Notes: generated by a model not told the origin, from the sequence alone. A DNA stretch of 64,000 nt from Xanthomonas sp. AM6 (GCF_025665335.1 NZ_CP106869.1:4614501-4678500), one strand, 5' to 3'; numbered from the stretch's first letter, positions 12,452 to 21,051 are shown. Program-made: numbers and translations.

Positions 12452-12892
12452 TCACTCCGGCCGCAACCGCAGCGCCAGGCGCCGGTTGACCTTCTCCAGC
12501 CGCGCCAGCGAATCTTCCACCGACATGCCGACCGCTTCATGGGTGGTGATGTGCGCGCGCAGGTGCGCCGGATCGTCCAGGTCGCCGCGCACCAGGAACA
12601 CGTTCTCGCCCTGCTCCACTTCGCCCAGCTCGCGGCTCAGCACCACGTGATCGACCTGGTCGAAGCCGTATTCCTTGGCCAGCGGCAGCAGCCGCGCCAC
12701 CATGCGCTCGCTGATCGCATCCGGCGCGCGGCCGCAGGCGGCATCCAGCGCGTGCACGCCTTCGCGGATCTGCGCGTACAGCAGGTGGTCCGGGTGGTCC
12801 GGATGCTCGGGACCGAGCGCGGCTTCGCGCGCCACGGCGCGCGGCGGCTGGATGGGCGTCATGGCGCCGGGGTCGGACGAATTCGGGCTCAT
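12452..12892 (-). CDS. Stand-alone XVIPCD-domain protein (X-T4SS effector-type domain)
   Basis: A 146-residue protein nearly all of which is the Xanthomonas Vir-interacting protein conserved domain, the C-terminal signal that targets toxins to the bacteria-killing type IV secretion system. The hallmarks appear in order: HPDHPDHLLYAQIREGV (residues 30-46), LDAACGRAPDAISERM (49-64), LAKEYGFDQVDHVVLS (71-86), ENVFLVRGDLDDPAHLRAH (97-114), then HEAVGMSVEDSL (118-129). Known effectors carry an N-terminal toxin domain; here only about 25 residues precede the domain. No immunity-lipoprotein gene is adjacent. It could be a decayed effector, an adaptor-like decoy, or a chaperone-type protein. An internal Met11 is an alternative start. 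Confidence 0.82.
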   Translation of the reverse strand: MSPNSSDPGAMTPIQPPRAVAREAALGPEHPDHPDHLLYAQIREGVHALDAACGRAPDAISERMVARLLPLAKEYGFDQVDHVVLSRELGEVEQGENVFLVRGDLDDPAHLRAHITTHEAVGMSVEDSLARLEKVNRRLALRLRPE

Positions 12893-13031
12893 GGCATCCT
12901 CCTATGATGCGCCTGCCAGCCGCGCACCTTAGCGGGAAGCACGCGGCAAGCTCAAGCGCGGCAAGCAGTCTGCATCACGCCGCGACAAGGCCGCCTGAAG
13001 ATCGCCCGCGACGCGCGGGGCGGACCCGCGC

Positions 13032-13907
13032 TCAGGCCTGCCCGGCGCGGCGTGCGGCGACCTTGGCCAGCGCCGACCAGTCCAGTTCGCCGTCGCCGTG
13101 CGCGATCGCGTCGATGAACTGGTCGCGCAGCACCGCGGCCAGCGGCATCGGCACGTGCCGGGTTTCGCCGGCGCTCAGGGCCAGGCGCACGTCCTTCAGC
13201 CCCAGCGTGGTCTTGAAGCCGGCCGGGCTGTAGCGCTGCTGCGCGATCATGCCGCCGTAGCTCTGGTAGGCCGGTGCGGCGAACAGGGTGTTGCCGAGCA
13301 TGCCCAGGAAATCGGCCGCGTCCACGCCGTGCCCGCGCACCAGCGCCGAGGCTTCGGCCATGGTGCCGATCGCGCTGGCCAGGCACAGGTTGGCCGCCAG
13401 CTTGACCGCGTTGGCCTGCTCCGGCGCGTCGCCGAAATACCAGGTCTTGCGCCCGATCACGTCGAGCAGCGGCTGCACCCGCGCCAGCGCGGCGGCGTCG
13501 CCGGCGGCGAGCAGGTTGAGCTGGCCGGCGGCGGCGACGTCGCTGCGGCCCAGGACCGGGACGGCCAGGTAGGCCACGCCGCGCTCGGCATGCAGGGCGC
13601 CCAGTTCGCGCGCCAGCGCCACCGAGATCGTGGCCATGTTGACGTGCACGCTGCCGGCGGGGAGCGCCTCCAGCGCGCCGCGGTCGAGCAGGGTCTCACG
13701 CACCGCCGCGTCGTCGGCCAGCATCGAGAACAGCACCTGGCCGCGCACCGCATCGGCCGGCTGCGCGGCCACCTGCGCGCCGGCCTCGAGCAGCGGCTGC
13801 GCCGCGGCGGCGCTGCGGTTCCACACGGTCAGCGCATGCCCGGCGCGCAGCAGGTTGTGCGCGATCGGTTGGCCCATCGTGCCCAGGCCGAGAAAGCCGA
13901 TGCTCAT
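13032..13907 (-). CDS. NAD(P)-dependent beta-hydroxyacid dehydrogenase (3-hydroxyisobutyrate dehydrogenase family)
   Basis: A 291-residue oxidoreductase. The Rossmann motif is at the N-terminus (IGFLGLGTMGQPIAHNLL), followed by VWNRSAAA, the substrate-binding segment NMATISVALARELG, and catalytic Lys in NAVKLAANL. The start has a strong ribosome site AAGGAG 7 nt upstream. It follows the old-yellow-enzyme gene by 61 bp on the same strand and is probably co-transcribed. Relatives act on 3-hydroxyisobutyrate, tartronate semialdehyde or succinic semialdehyde; the exact substrate cannot be assigned. It is not next to valine-degradation genes. Confidence 0.88.
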   Translation of the reverse strand: MSIGFLGLGTMGQPIAHNLLRAGHALTVWNRSAAAAQPLLEAGAQVAAQPADAVRGQVLFSMLADDAAVRETLLDRGALEALPAGSVHVNMATISVALARELGALHAERGVAYLAVPVLGRSDVAAAGQLNLLAAGDAAALARVQPLLDVIGRKTWYFGDAPEQANAVKLAANLCLASAIGTMAEASALVRGHGVDAADFLGMLGNTLFAAPAYQSYGGMIAQQRYSPAGFKTTLGLKDVRLALSAGETRHVPMPLAAVLRDQFIDAIAHGDGELDWSALAKVAARRAGQA

Positions 13908-13968
13908 CGCAAACTCCTTGAACGGTTCCAGGTGGAGGCCGCGCCGCGCGCGGCCAGGCGCGCGCGCG

Positions 13969-15066
13969 TCACGCGTCGAACAGGCCGCGCGCCGAGCGCG
14001 GCTCGCAGCGCAGGTATTGCGGCGCCGGCTTGAGCTTGGCGCCCAGCGCGGCGGCGGCATGCCACGGCCAACGTGGATCGTAGAGGATGCCGCGGGCCAG
14101 CGCGATCGCGTCGGCCTGGCCCTCGGCCAGGATCGCCTCGGCATGCTGCGGCTCGGTGATCAGGCCGACCGCGATCACCGGCATCGTCACGGCGCGATGG
14201 ATCGCCTCGGCCTGCGGCACCTGGTAGCCGGCCGCGACCGGGATCTGCTGGCGGCGGTCCAGGCCGCCGCTGGACACGTGCAGGTAGTCGCAGCCCTGCG
14301 CCTGCAGCGCCTGCGCCAGCGCGACGCTCTGCGCCACGTCCCAGCCGCCGTCGACCCAATCGGTGGCGGAGATGCGCACGCCCACCGCCACCGACGCCGA
14401 CACCGCCGCGCGCACCGCCGCATGCACGCGCAGCAGCAAGCGCATGCGGTTCTCCAGGCTGCCGCCGTAGGCGTCGCCGCGCTGGTTGCTCAGCGGCGAC
14501 AGGAACTGGTGCAGCAGGTAGCCGTGCGCGGCATGCAGTTCGATCAGCTCGAAACCCAGCCGTTCGGCGCGCTGCGCCGAGGCGACGAACGCCGCGACGA
14601 TGGCGTCGATGCCGGCCAGGTCCAACGCTTCCGGCGGCGTGCCGTTCTCGGCGAAGGGCAGCGCCGACGGCGCCACCGTCTGCCAGCCGTTCGGCTGCCC
14701 CGGCGCGATCGCGCCGCCGCCGTCCCACGGCTTGTGCGTGGACGCCTTGCGCCCGGCATGCGCGAGCTGGATGCCCAGCGGCATCGGCGACCAGCGCCGC
14801 ACCGTGGCCAGCACGCCGCGCAGCGCCGCTTCGGTGGCGTCGTCCCACAGGCCCAGGTCGGCGTAGCTGATGCGCCCGCGCGGCTCCACCGCGGTGGCTT
14901 CCAGGATCATCAGGCCGGCGCCGGACTGCGCCAGCTGGCCGAGGTGGATGGTGTGCCAGTCGCTGGCCTGGCCGTGCTCGGCCGAGTACTGGCACATCGG
15001 CGCGATGACGATGCGATTGGACAACGACAGCGGCCCCAGCGCGAGGGGCGAGAACAGGTGGCTCAA
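13969..15066 (-). CDS. NADH:flavin oxidoreductase of the old yellow enzyme family (YqjM-like)
   Basis: A 365-residue FMN enzyme if started at TTG 15066, which gives the family N-terminus (M)SHLFSPLALGPLSLSNRI. An in-frame ATG at 15144 would add 26 residues of unlikely composition. Motifs: IVIAPMCQYSAEHG with the YqjM-type regulatory Cys, QLAHAGRKAS with FMN/substrate-binding residues, ELHAAHGYLLHQFLSP, and DYLHVSSGGLD. These enzymes reduce activated C=C bonds, nitro compounds and quinones, often as part of electrophile stress defence. A downstream dehydrogenase gene lies 61 bp away on the same strand. The start codon is the least certain point. Confidence 0.9.
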   Translation of the reverse strand: MSHLFSPLALGPLSLSNRIVIAPMCQYSAEHGQASDWHTIHLGQLAQSGAGLMILEATAVEPRGRISYADLGLWDDATEAALRGVLATVRRWSPMPLGIQLAHAGRKASTHKPWDGGGAIAPGQPNGWQTVAPSALPFAENGTPPEALDLAGIDAIVAAFVASAQRAERLGFELIELHAAHGYLLHQFLSPLSNQRGDAYGGSLENRMRLLLRVHAAVRAAVSASVAVGVRISATDWVDGGWDVAQSVALAQALQAQGCDYLHVSSGGLDRRQQIPVAAGYQVPQAEAIHRAVTMPVIAVGLITEPQHAEAILAEGQADAIALARGILYDPRWPWHAAAALGAKLKPAPQYLRCEPRSARGLFDA

Positions 15067-15195
15067 GGTGGCGTTCCGTGGGGGCGCCCGCCGTGGTGCG
15101 GGCAGGCTGCCATTGCACTCCTGCCGCCGCTGCCGATCAACCACTGCCGGTGGATCAGTTCGTGCGCGGATTCGGAACGCGCGCCGCGCCGTCCG

Positions 15196-16053
15196 CTACG
15201 CGGCCACCGGCGGTAGCAGAAAGTGCAGTGCCTGCGCGCAGGGTTGGGCCAGCTTCAGGCTCAGCAGGTCGTCGCCGCGGGTGCGGCCCAGGTTGACCGC
15301 GGCGATCGGCACGCCGGCCCTGGCCGCGGCCTGCACGAAGCGGAAGCCGGAATAGACCATCAGCGAGGACCCCAGCACCAGCATCGCGTCGGCCTGCTGC
15401 AGGTGCGCGAAGGCGGCGGCCACGCGCTCGCGCGGCACGTTCTCGCCGAAGAACACCACGTCCGGCTTCAGCACGCCGCCGCAGTGCGTGCACGCCGGCA
15501 CCGCGAAGGCGGCGAAGTCCACGTCCTCCAGGTCGGCGTCGCCGTCGGGCGCCTGCCCGGCCTGCAGCGTCGCCCACTGCGGGTTGTGGCGCAGCAGTTG
15601 CTGCTGGAACTCCTCGCGCGGCAGGCGCCGCTCGCAGCCCATGCAGCGCACCACGTCCAGGCGCCCGTGCAGGTCGATCACCGCCTGGCTGCCGGCGGCC
15701 TGGTGCAGGCGGTCCACGTTCTGGGTCAGCAGCAGTTCGACCTGGCCGCGTGCTTCCAGCTGCGCCAGCGCCGCATGCGTGGCGTTGGGCCGGGCATGGC
15801 CGAAGCGCGGCCAGCCGACCAGGCTGCGCGCCCAGTAGCGCTGCCGCGTCGCCAGCTCGCCCATGAACGCCTGGTAGGTGACCGGTTGCGCGCGCTTCCA
15901 GTCGCCGGCGGCATCGCGGTAGTCGGGAATGCCCGAATCGGTGCTGCAGCCGGCGCCGGTCAGCACGAACAGGCGCCGGTGCCCCTCGACGAACGCTTGC
16001 AGCGCCGCGGCGTCGGCATCGGCCTCTGGCGGCAGCAGCAACTGATGCATCAC
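15196..16053 (-). CDS. NAD-dependent protein deacylase, class II (SIRT4-like) sirtuin
   Basis: A 285-residue Sir2 protein. The NAD-binding motif GAGCSTDSGIPDYRD is at residues 33-47, QNVDRLHQAAGS at 111-122, and catalytic His129 in DLHGRL. A zinc site is formed by Cys137/Cys140 (CMGC) and a second pair in PACTHCGG. RQRYWARSLVGWPRF, LRHNPQWA, APDGDADLE and MVYSGFRFVQAA resemble human SIRT4 closely, placing it in class II, whose members remove lipoyl, biotinyl or HMG-type acyls as well as acetyl. A second sirtuin of another class is encoded at 29752-30522. The substrate is inferred only by class. Confidence 0.9.
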   Translation of the reverse strand: MMHQLLLPPEADADAAALQAFVEGHRRLFVLTGAGCSTDSGIPDYRDAAGDWKRAQPVTYQAFMGELATRQRYWARSLVGWPRFGHARPNATHAALAQLEARGQVELLLTQNVDRLHQAAGSQAVIDLHGRLDVVRCMGCERRLPREEFQQQLLRHNPQWATLQAGQAPDGDADLEDVDFAAFAVPACTHCGGVLKPDVVFFGENVPRERVAAAFAHLQQADAMLVLGSSLMVYSGFRFVQAAARAGVPIAAVNLGRTRGDDLLSLKLAQPCAQALHFLLPPVAA

Positions 16054-16243
16054 GGCACTCCAATAGGGCGGGTGGCCCTTTTATCTTGGGCGTCCGCGGC
16101 CACGGCGCAAGGGCCGCACATAAACGCGCATGGGTTGCGGGCGATCGGGGTATCCCCGCCGCGCTCCCGCGCGAGCGGTGCCGGGTGGTCTCGGCCATCG
16201 GCCGCGACGAACGCGGCGGGAAATGTGCGACGTGGCGATCGCG

Positions 16244-16624
16244 CTAGAGCAGGTTGCTGACCTCGATCAGGTTGCCGTCCGGATCGCGGAAATACAGCGA
16301 CAGGATCGGCCCGGTGGCGCCGGTACGCCGCACCGGGCCGTCCTCGATGGCGACCGCCGCCGCGTCCAGTTCGCTGCGCACCTGCGCCAGCGGCGTGGCG
16401 GTGATGAAGCACAGGTCGCCGGAACCGGGCGTGGGCACGCGCGCCTTCGGCTCGAACTCGCGGCCGGCGGCGTGCAGGTTGATCTTCTGCCGGCCGAATG
16501 CCAGCGCGGTGCGGCCTTCGCCGAACCGCTGCACCTGCATGCCGAGCACGCGCGCGTAGAACGCGCAGCTGGCGTCGATGTCGGCGACTGTGAGGACCAG
16601 ATGATCAAGGTGCTCGATCTGCAT
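16244..16624 (-). CDS. VOC-family protein (glyoxalase fold)
   Basis: A 126-residue single vicinal-oxygen-chelate domain protein. It begins MQIEHLDHLVLTVADIDASC, followed by FYARVLGMQVQRF and ending LYFRDPDGNLIEVSNL, the canonical two beta-alpha-beta-beta-beta halves. Metal ligands are probably His8 and Glu near the C-terminus. The start is set by GGAGG 7 nt upstream; a longer frame to 16663 exists but has no family match. Relatives are annotated as VOC family virulence proteins or dioxygenase-like; no catalytic role is assignable. It lies between the sirtuin and an MFS gene. Confidence 0.85.
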   Translation of the reverse strand: MQIEHLDHLVLTVADIDASCAFYARVLGMQVQRFGEGRTALAFGRQKINLHAAGREFEPKARVPTPGSGDLCFITATPLAQVRSELDAAAVAIEDGPVRRTGATGPILSLYFRDPDGNLIEVSNLL

Positions 16625-16680
16625 TTCTGCCTCCAGTGGGTACACGCCGCCGCACCAGGGCATGCGCGGCAGCGGCGCGC

Positions 16681-17934
16681 CTACTCGCCGCGCGGCGGAT
16701 GCGGGCCGAAGCGGCCGTACGGGCGGCTGTCGTCGGCGCTACGCCGCAGCACCTGCGCGGCGACCAGGCCGATGCCCAGCAACAGCAGGCAGCAGCCGAC
16801 CAGCGCGTTCCAGCCGCCATGCTGCCAGGCCGCGCCGCTGAGCGAGCCGATCAGGCTGGCGCCGCTGTAGTAGGCCAGCAGGTACAGCGACGCGGCGTGG
16901 CCCTTGTTCTGCCCGCCGAGGCGGCCGACCCAGGCACTGGCCGCCGAATGCGCAATGAAGAAGCCGATGGTCAGCAGCACGATGCCGGCGATGACCAGCG
17001 CCAGCACGTGCGCGATGGTCAGCGCCACGCCGAGCGCCGCCACCGCGATGCCGGCCAGCACCACCGGGCCGCGGCCGAAACGGTCCGAGGCCGCGCCGGC
17101 CACCGACGAGGACACGATGCCGAACACGTAGGCGCTGAAGATCATGCCCAGCTGGCTCTGGCTGAGTCCGAACTCCGGCCCGCCCAGGCGGAAGCCGGCG
17201 TAGTTGTAGACGCTGACGAACACGCCCATCGCCAGGAACGGGATCGCGAACAGCCACGGCAGATGGCGGTCGCGCAGATGCCCGCCCCAGGCCTGCAGGT
17301 GGAAGCGCAGATTGATGCCGCGGCGGCGCACGAAATGGCGCGAGCGCGGCAGCAGCAGCACGAAGCCGACCGCCGCCAGCAGGTCGATGGCGGACACCGC
17401 GGCCAGCGCGATGCGCCAGTCGAAATGGTCGGTGAGCACGCTCATGCCGATGCGCCCGACCATGCCGCCGAACGCGTTGCCGGCCACGTACAGCCCGGTC
17501 GCCGCGCCCAGCTTGCGCGCCGGCACTTCCTCGGCCAGGTACACCATCGCCACCGCCGGCACCCCGCCCAGGGCGATGCCGGACAGCGCGCGCACCGCGA
17601 CCAGCGCGCCCCAGTGCGGCAGGCACGCGGCAATCAGGTTGAGCAGCGCCGCCAGCGCGATCGACACGAACATCAGCCCGCGCCGGCCCAGGTTCTCCGA
17701 CACCGCGCCGGCGCAGAAGATCGCGATCGCCAGGCCGCCGGTGGCCAGCGACAGCGGCAGCGAACTGGTCGCGGCGCTGACCCCGAACTCGCGCGCGAAC
17801 GCCGGCAGCAGCGGCTGCACGCTGTACAGCAGCGAGAAGGTGGCGAACCCGGCCAGGAACAGCGCCAGGCGGATGCGCACCAGTGGCGCGGCGTCCACGT
17901 CCTGCAGCGGCGGGCATTGGCTGGAAGTGCTCAC
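16681..17934 (-). CDS. MFS transporter, YnfM-like
   Basis: A 417-residue major-facilitator protein with 12 predicted membrane helices. It is strongly reminiscent of E. coli YnfM: FATFSLLYSVQPLLPAFARE, the motif-A loop SENLGRRGLMFVS between TM2 and TM3, AMVYLAEEVPARKLGAA, TDHFDWRIALA, SRHFVRRR, FFIAHSAASAWVG and GHAASLYLLAYYSGAS. The GTG at 17934 is preferred: it leaves an intergenic gap, whereas the ATG at 18033 would overlap the divergent LysR start. The exported compound is unknown; the divergent regulator may sense it. Confidence 0.88.
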   Translation of the reverse strand: MSTSSQCPPLQDVDAAPLVRIRLALFLAGFATFSLLYSVQPLLPAFAREFGVSAATSSLPLSLATGGLAIAIFCAGAVSENLGRRGLMFVSIALAALLNLIAACLPHWGALVAVRALSGIALGGVPAVAMVYLAEEVPARKLGAATGLYVAGNAFGGMVGRIGMSVLTDHFDWRIALAAVSAIDLLAAVGFVLLLPRSRHFVRRRGINLRFHLQAWGGHLRDRHLPWLFAIPFLAMGVFVSVYNYAGFRLGGPEFGLSQSQLGMIFSAYVFGIVSSSVAGAASDRFGRGPVVLAGIAVAALGVALTIAHVLALVIAGIVLLTIGFFIAHSAASAWVGRLGGQNKGHAASLYLLAYYSGASLIGSLSGAAWQHGGWNALVGCCLLLLGIGLVAAQVLRRSADDSRPYGRFGPHPPRGE

Positions 17935-18012
17935 GACGACCGGGCAGCGAAGAAGGGCGGCCAGTATTTGCCTGCATCGATCCGGTGTCCAATATATGAT
18001 CCAGGCATTCTC

Positions 18013-18029
18013 CATATCGTGTGGATATG
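18013..18029. promoter_or_regulatory. Inverted repeat in MFS/LysR intergenic region
   Basis: CATATC-GTGTG-GATATG, a perfect 6-bp inverted repeat with 5-bp spacer, ends 2 bp before the LysR-type gene's ATG. It is AT-rich in a GC-rich region and has the size of a LysR-type operator, so it could serve autoregulation and control of the MFS gene. Confidence 0.5.
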
Positions 18030-18031
18030 AC

Positions 18032-18937
18032 ATGGAACTGCGCCACCTGCGCTATTTCCTGGCCGTCGCCGAGGCCGGACACTTCACTCGCGCCGCGGCG
18101 CAGCTGGGCATCCAGCAGCCGCCGCTGAGCCAGCAGATCCGCGCGCTGGAACGGGAACTGGGCACGCCGCTGTTCCTGCGCACCCCGCGCGGCGCCGACC
18201 TCACCGAGGCCGGGCGCGCGTTCCGGGTGGAGGCCAAGCGCGTGCTCGCCGACCTGGAGCGCGCCGGCGATGCCGCGCGCCGTGCCGCACGCGGCGAGAG
18301 CGGCGTGCTGCGGCTGGGCTTCACCGCCTCGGCGGCATTCAATCCGGTGGTGCCGATGCTGGTGCGCAACTTCCGCCGCGGCTGGCCGGCGGTAGCGCTG
18401 GCGCTGGAGGAAACCAACACCGCCGGCCTGCTCGCCGCGCTGGTGCAGGGCCGCCTGGATGCGGCCTTCGTTCGCTACAGCGTGGTCACGCCGCCCGAGC
18501 TGCAGCTGCTGAAATTTCCCGACGAGCCGATGAAGATCGCGGTCCCCACCGCGCACCGCCTGGCCAAGCGCAAGCGGGCGCCGCTGTCGGCGCTGGCCGG
18601 CGAGCCGTTCATCCTGTTCCCGCGCAGCTTCGGCACCAGCCTGTACGACGAGATCCTCGACGCCTGCCGCCAGTCCGGCTTCGAACTGCAGATCAAACAG
18701 GAAGCGCCGCAGATGTCGTCGATCGTGAACCTGGTCGCCGCCGAACTCGGCGTCTCGGTGGTGCCGGCCTCCACCACCCAGGTGCAGTTGCCCGGCGTGC
18801 GCTACCTGGACATCGAAGGCCGCGTGCCGATGGCGCGACTGGCGCTGGCGGCGCTGCCGGCCACCGCGCGGGCGATGCCGGTGGTGCGCCACCTGTGGCA
18901 GCTGGCGCAGGCGCAGGCGGCGGGCAAGCGCGGGTAG
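18032..18937 (+). CDS. LysR-family transcriptional regulator
   Basis: A 301-residue LTTR. The N-terminal winged helix-turn-helix is complete: MELRHLRYFLAVAEAGHFT, AAAQLGIQQPPLSQQIRALE, then LGTPLFLRTPRGADLTEAG. The C-terminal effector domain begins LRLGFTASAAFNPVVP and is of the CatM/BenM-like type. It is divergent from the YnfM-like transporter gene across 97 bp containing an inverted repeat, and is the likely controller of that gene. The ribosome site is weak because the palindrome abuts the start codon. Confidence 0.93.
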   Translation: MELRHLRYFLAVAEAGHFTRAAAQLGIQQPPLSQQIRALERELGTPLFLRTPRGADLTEAGRAFRVEAKRVLADLERAGDAARRAARGESGVLRLGFTASAAFNPVVPMLVRNFRRGWPAVALALEETNTAGLLAALVQGRLDAAFVRYSVVTPPELQLLKFPDEPMKIAVPTAHRLAKRKRAPLSALAGEPFILFPRSFGTSLYDEILDACRQSGFELQIKQEAPQMSSIVNLVAAELGVSVVPASTTQVQLPGVRYLDIEGRVPMARLALAALPATARAMPVVRHLWQLAQAQAAGKRG

Positions 18938-18971
18938 GCTGCGATTCTTCTGCAGGGCACTCGTGTCCCTT

Positions 18972-19040
18972 TGTAGGAGCGGCTTCAGCCGCGACGGGCT
19001 TTGCCGGTAACGCCTGTCGCGGCTGAAGCCGCTCCTACAG
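18972..19040. repeat. REP-like inverted pair
   Basis: TGTAGGAGCGGCTTCAGCCG followed 20-odd bp later by its inverse, between convergent genes (LysR-type and VOC). It would form one long hairpin from either strand. Confidence 0.85.
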
Positions 19041-19060
19041 GGAGGCATGGGCGGGCCGCA

Positions 19061-19729
19061 TCAACGCGACACCACCTCCCACCCCGTCGCGTCGCGCAGC
19101 ACCTGCCCGCCGCGCACGCCTTCGACGACCACCCGCATGCCACGCGCGAACGGCAGCTGGCGGTGCTCGGGAAACCAGCGCCGCTGCGCATCGACCACGA
19201 TCAGCAGGCCTTCGTGATCGCCGAGCGGCGCGAACACGTCGCGCACCGGCATGAACGGCAGCACGCCCAACCGGTCCTGCGCCGCGGCAGCGACCGCATG
19301 CACGTGCGCGCTGGGCAACCCGACTTCGCTGATGCACAGCAACTCGTCTGCGGAGAACGCGCCGTCGGCGACCGCCTGCACCGGCAACGGCCGGCGTGCG
19401 ATCAGTTCCAGCACTGCGCCGTCGGGCCCGGCGAAATACACCGACTGCGATTGCCACGCCGCACCGAGCGCGAAGTGCACCTCGCCGAGCGGATCGCGCA
19501 GCAACGGCACGCGCGCGGACAGCCAGTCGCAGGCGGCGGCGAAGCGCGCGGGCGGCATGTTGAAGGCCAGATGCACGCTGCCGACCTCGGCGCCGGCGGG
19601 CACCAGGTCGAGCCGGCTCCAGCCGATGCGCACCCGCGTGGCCGCGACCGGCAACTGCAGCACGTCGCGATAGAAGGCGGCGCTGGCCGCGGGGTCGCTG
19701 GCGGGCAGGCTGAGTTCGGTGATCCGCAT
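19061..19729 (-). CDS. VOC-family protein, two-domain
   Basis: A 222-residue protein with an N-terminal glyoxalase/dioxygenase-type domain: MRITELSLPASDPAASAAFY, DVLQLPV, VHLAFNMPP and YFAGPDGAVLELIAR. A second, less typical half follows (SEVGLPSAHVHAVAAAAQDRL, then DHEGLLIVVDAQRRWFP), consistent with a degenerate second VOC module. No metal site is clear in the second half. It stands alone between REP-like elements. The function is unknown; a role in small-molecule binding or isomerisation is possible. Confidence 0.8.
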   Translation of the reverse strand: MRITELSLPASDPAASAAFYRDVLQLPVAATRVRIGWSRLDLVPAGAEVGSVHLAFNMPPARFAAACDWLSARVPLLRDPLGEVHFALGAAWQSQSVYFAGPDGAVLELIARRPLPVQAVADGAFSADELLCISEVGLPSAHVHAVAAAAQDRLGVLPFMPVRDVFAPLGDHEGLLIVVDAQRRWFPEHRQLPFARGMRVVVEGVRGGQVLRDATGWEVVSR

Positions 19730-19900
19730 GAAGGCTCCTGGTGCTGGGAGCCTGGATTAGGCGATCTCAAGCGCGGTTGAGGTCAAGCGCGATGGCGAGC
19801 GTGCGCGGCGTGCTGCGGATGCTGCCGGCATGAGCGCCGACTGTTGCCGTGCATGCGCAGCGGCGCTCCACCGGCGATGCACCGTGCATGCGATGCCTTC

Positions 19901-19968
19901 TGTGGGAGCGACTTCAGTCGCGACGGGCTTCACCGACAAGGCCCGTCGCGACCGAAGTCGCTCCCGCA
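19901..19968. repeat. REP-like inverted pair
   Basis: TGTGGGAGCGACTTCAGTCG and a slightly diverged inverse (CGACCGAAGTCGCTCCCGCA) lie in a 329-bp region without genes between a VOC gene and the thioredoxin-like gene. Nothing else is recognised in this gap. Confidence 0.8.
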
Positions 19969-20058
19969 AGGATGCTGCGCAGCGCTGCGAGCAGCGGGCA
20001 GTTGCGCGAAACGAACGCGAGCGGGCCGAGCGAGCGGCACCCGCGCCGCGAAACGCAC

Positions 20059-20391
20059 TCAGCCCAGGTGCGCGCGCACTGCTTCGTCGATCTTAGCCGG
20101 CGGCACGAAGCCGGGCACCCGCGCCACTTCCTCGCCCTGGCGGAACAGCATCAGCGTCGGGGTCTGGCGCAGGCCCTGGGCGCGGAAGAAGTCCTCGCCC
20201 ACGTCCTCCATCTTCACCTTCAGCAAGGTCACGCCCTGCGCGCTGTCGCTCTCGGCGAAGCGCTCCAGCGACTTGTCGAGCATGCGGCAGCCGGGGCAGT
20301 TGTCCTTGTTGAAATCGGCCAGCACGCGCGGATGCGCGGCGATGGCGTCGGCGAACTGTTCGGCGGTGGCGACGGTGATGGTGGTGAACAT
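20059..20391 (-). CDS. Thioredoxin-family protein in nrd operon
   Basis: A 110-residue thioredoxin-fold protein with active site CPGC (Cys32, Cys35) after ADFNKDN, and the cis-proline loop RQTPTLMLF. The active-site sequence differs from the common CGPC. It is the last gene of a run nrdA, nrdB, flavodoxin, thioredoxin on one strand, so it is a good candidate for the electron donor re-reducing the C-terminal Cys pair of NrdA. The start MFTTITVA is chosen from the thioredoxin fold; the frame stays open well upstream, but that part overlaps the flavodoxin gene end and has no family match. Confidence 0.88.
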   Translation of the reverse strand: MFTTITVATAEQFADAIAAHPRVLADFNKDNCPGCRMLDKSLERFAESDSAQGVTLLKVKMEDVGEDFFRAQGLRQTPTLMLFRQGEEVARVPGFVPPAKIDEAVRAHLG

Positions 20392-20476
20392 GGAGCGGAA
20401 CCTTGTCTGGTGTCGGGGAATGGCCGCGCAGGAGTGAAGGCGCCGGCGCTGCCTTGAAACGATGGGGAATGCGGCG

Positions 20477-21049
20477 TCAGCCGCTGCCGTGCAGCGGCAA
20501 CGCCATCGGCACGAATCCGGCGGACCCGCCGGCCGCGGGCTCGGCAGCGGCTGGCGCAGTCGCCGACGCGGAGCCGCCCGCCGCCGCCGCACGCGCGGCG
20601 CGCAGCACCAGCACCCGCGCGCACCAGGCATCGATCGCCGCGCTGTCGCGCTCGCCGTGCGGCATCTGTTCGATCTCCAGCAACGGATAGGCGCTGTCGA
20701 AGAAACGGGCGATGCGCTTGACCGCGCCGCAGTAGTACTCCAGCCCCCACTGCGTCTCGCCGGTACCGAACGCCGCCACCTCGATCGCCTTGCCGGTCGC
20801 CTCGACCAGCTCGGCGATGTAGCGCTTCATCTCCGCCGGGGTGCGCCCGGCGTTGTCGCTCCAGCTGCCGAGCAGGTGCAGGTCGAACCTGGCCGCATGC
20901 GCGGCATCGCCGAGCGCGCCGTGCAGGGTCTGCATGTCGGTATGGATCACCGTCACCCGATGCCCCGCCGCCTCGCACTGCGCCTGCACGCGGCGGGCGA
21001 CGTCGCGGGTGTTGCCGCTGAGCGAGGCGTAGGCTAGCAGGACGTTCAT
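20477..21049 (-). CDS. Flavodoxin-like protein in nrd operon
   Basis: A 190-residue flavodoxin. The FMN phosphate loop is at the N-terminus (AYASLSGNTRDVARR, residues 6-20), followed by LLGSWSDNAG and AAFGTGETQWGLEYYCGAV, which would bind the isoalloxazine ring. The last 45 residues are an Ala/Gly/Pro-rich extension. It lies about 185 bp after nrdB on the same strand. NrdI flavodoxins activate class Ib Mn enzymes, but this protein is longer and is not NrdI-like in its phosphate loop, so a role in reducing the diferric-tyrosyl cofactor of the class Ia NrdB is an inference from position. Confidence 0.87.
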   Translation of the reverse strand: MNVLLAYASLSGNTRDVARRVQAQCEAAGHRVTVIHTDMQTLHGALGDAAHAARFDLHLLGSWSDNAGRTPAEMKRYIAELVEATGKAIEVAAFGTGETQWGLEYYCGAVKRIARFFDSAYPLLEIEQMPHGERDSAAIDAWCARVLVLRAARAAAAGGSASATAPAAAEPAAGGSAGFVPMALPLHGSG

Positions 21050-21051
21050 GG

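Noticed and set aside
20477-21049. Identification of the flavodoxin as NrdI
   Set aside because: NrdI is shorter, lacks this phosphate loop, and accompanies NrdE/NrdF. The reductase here has class Ia features.
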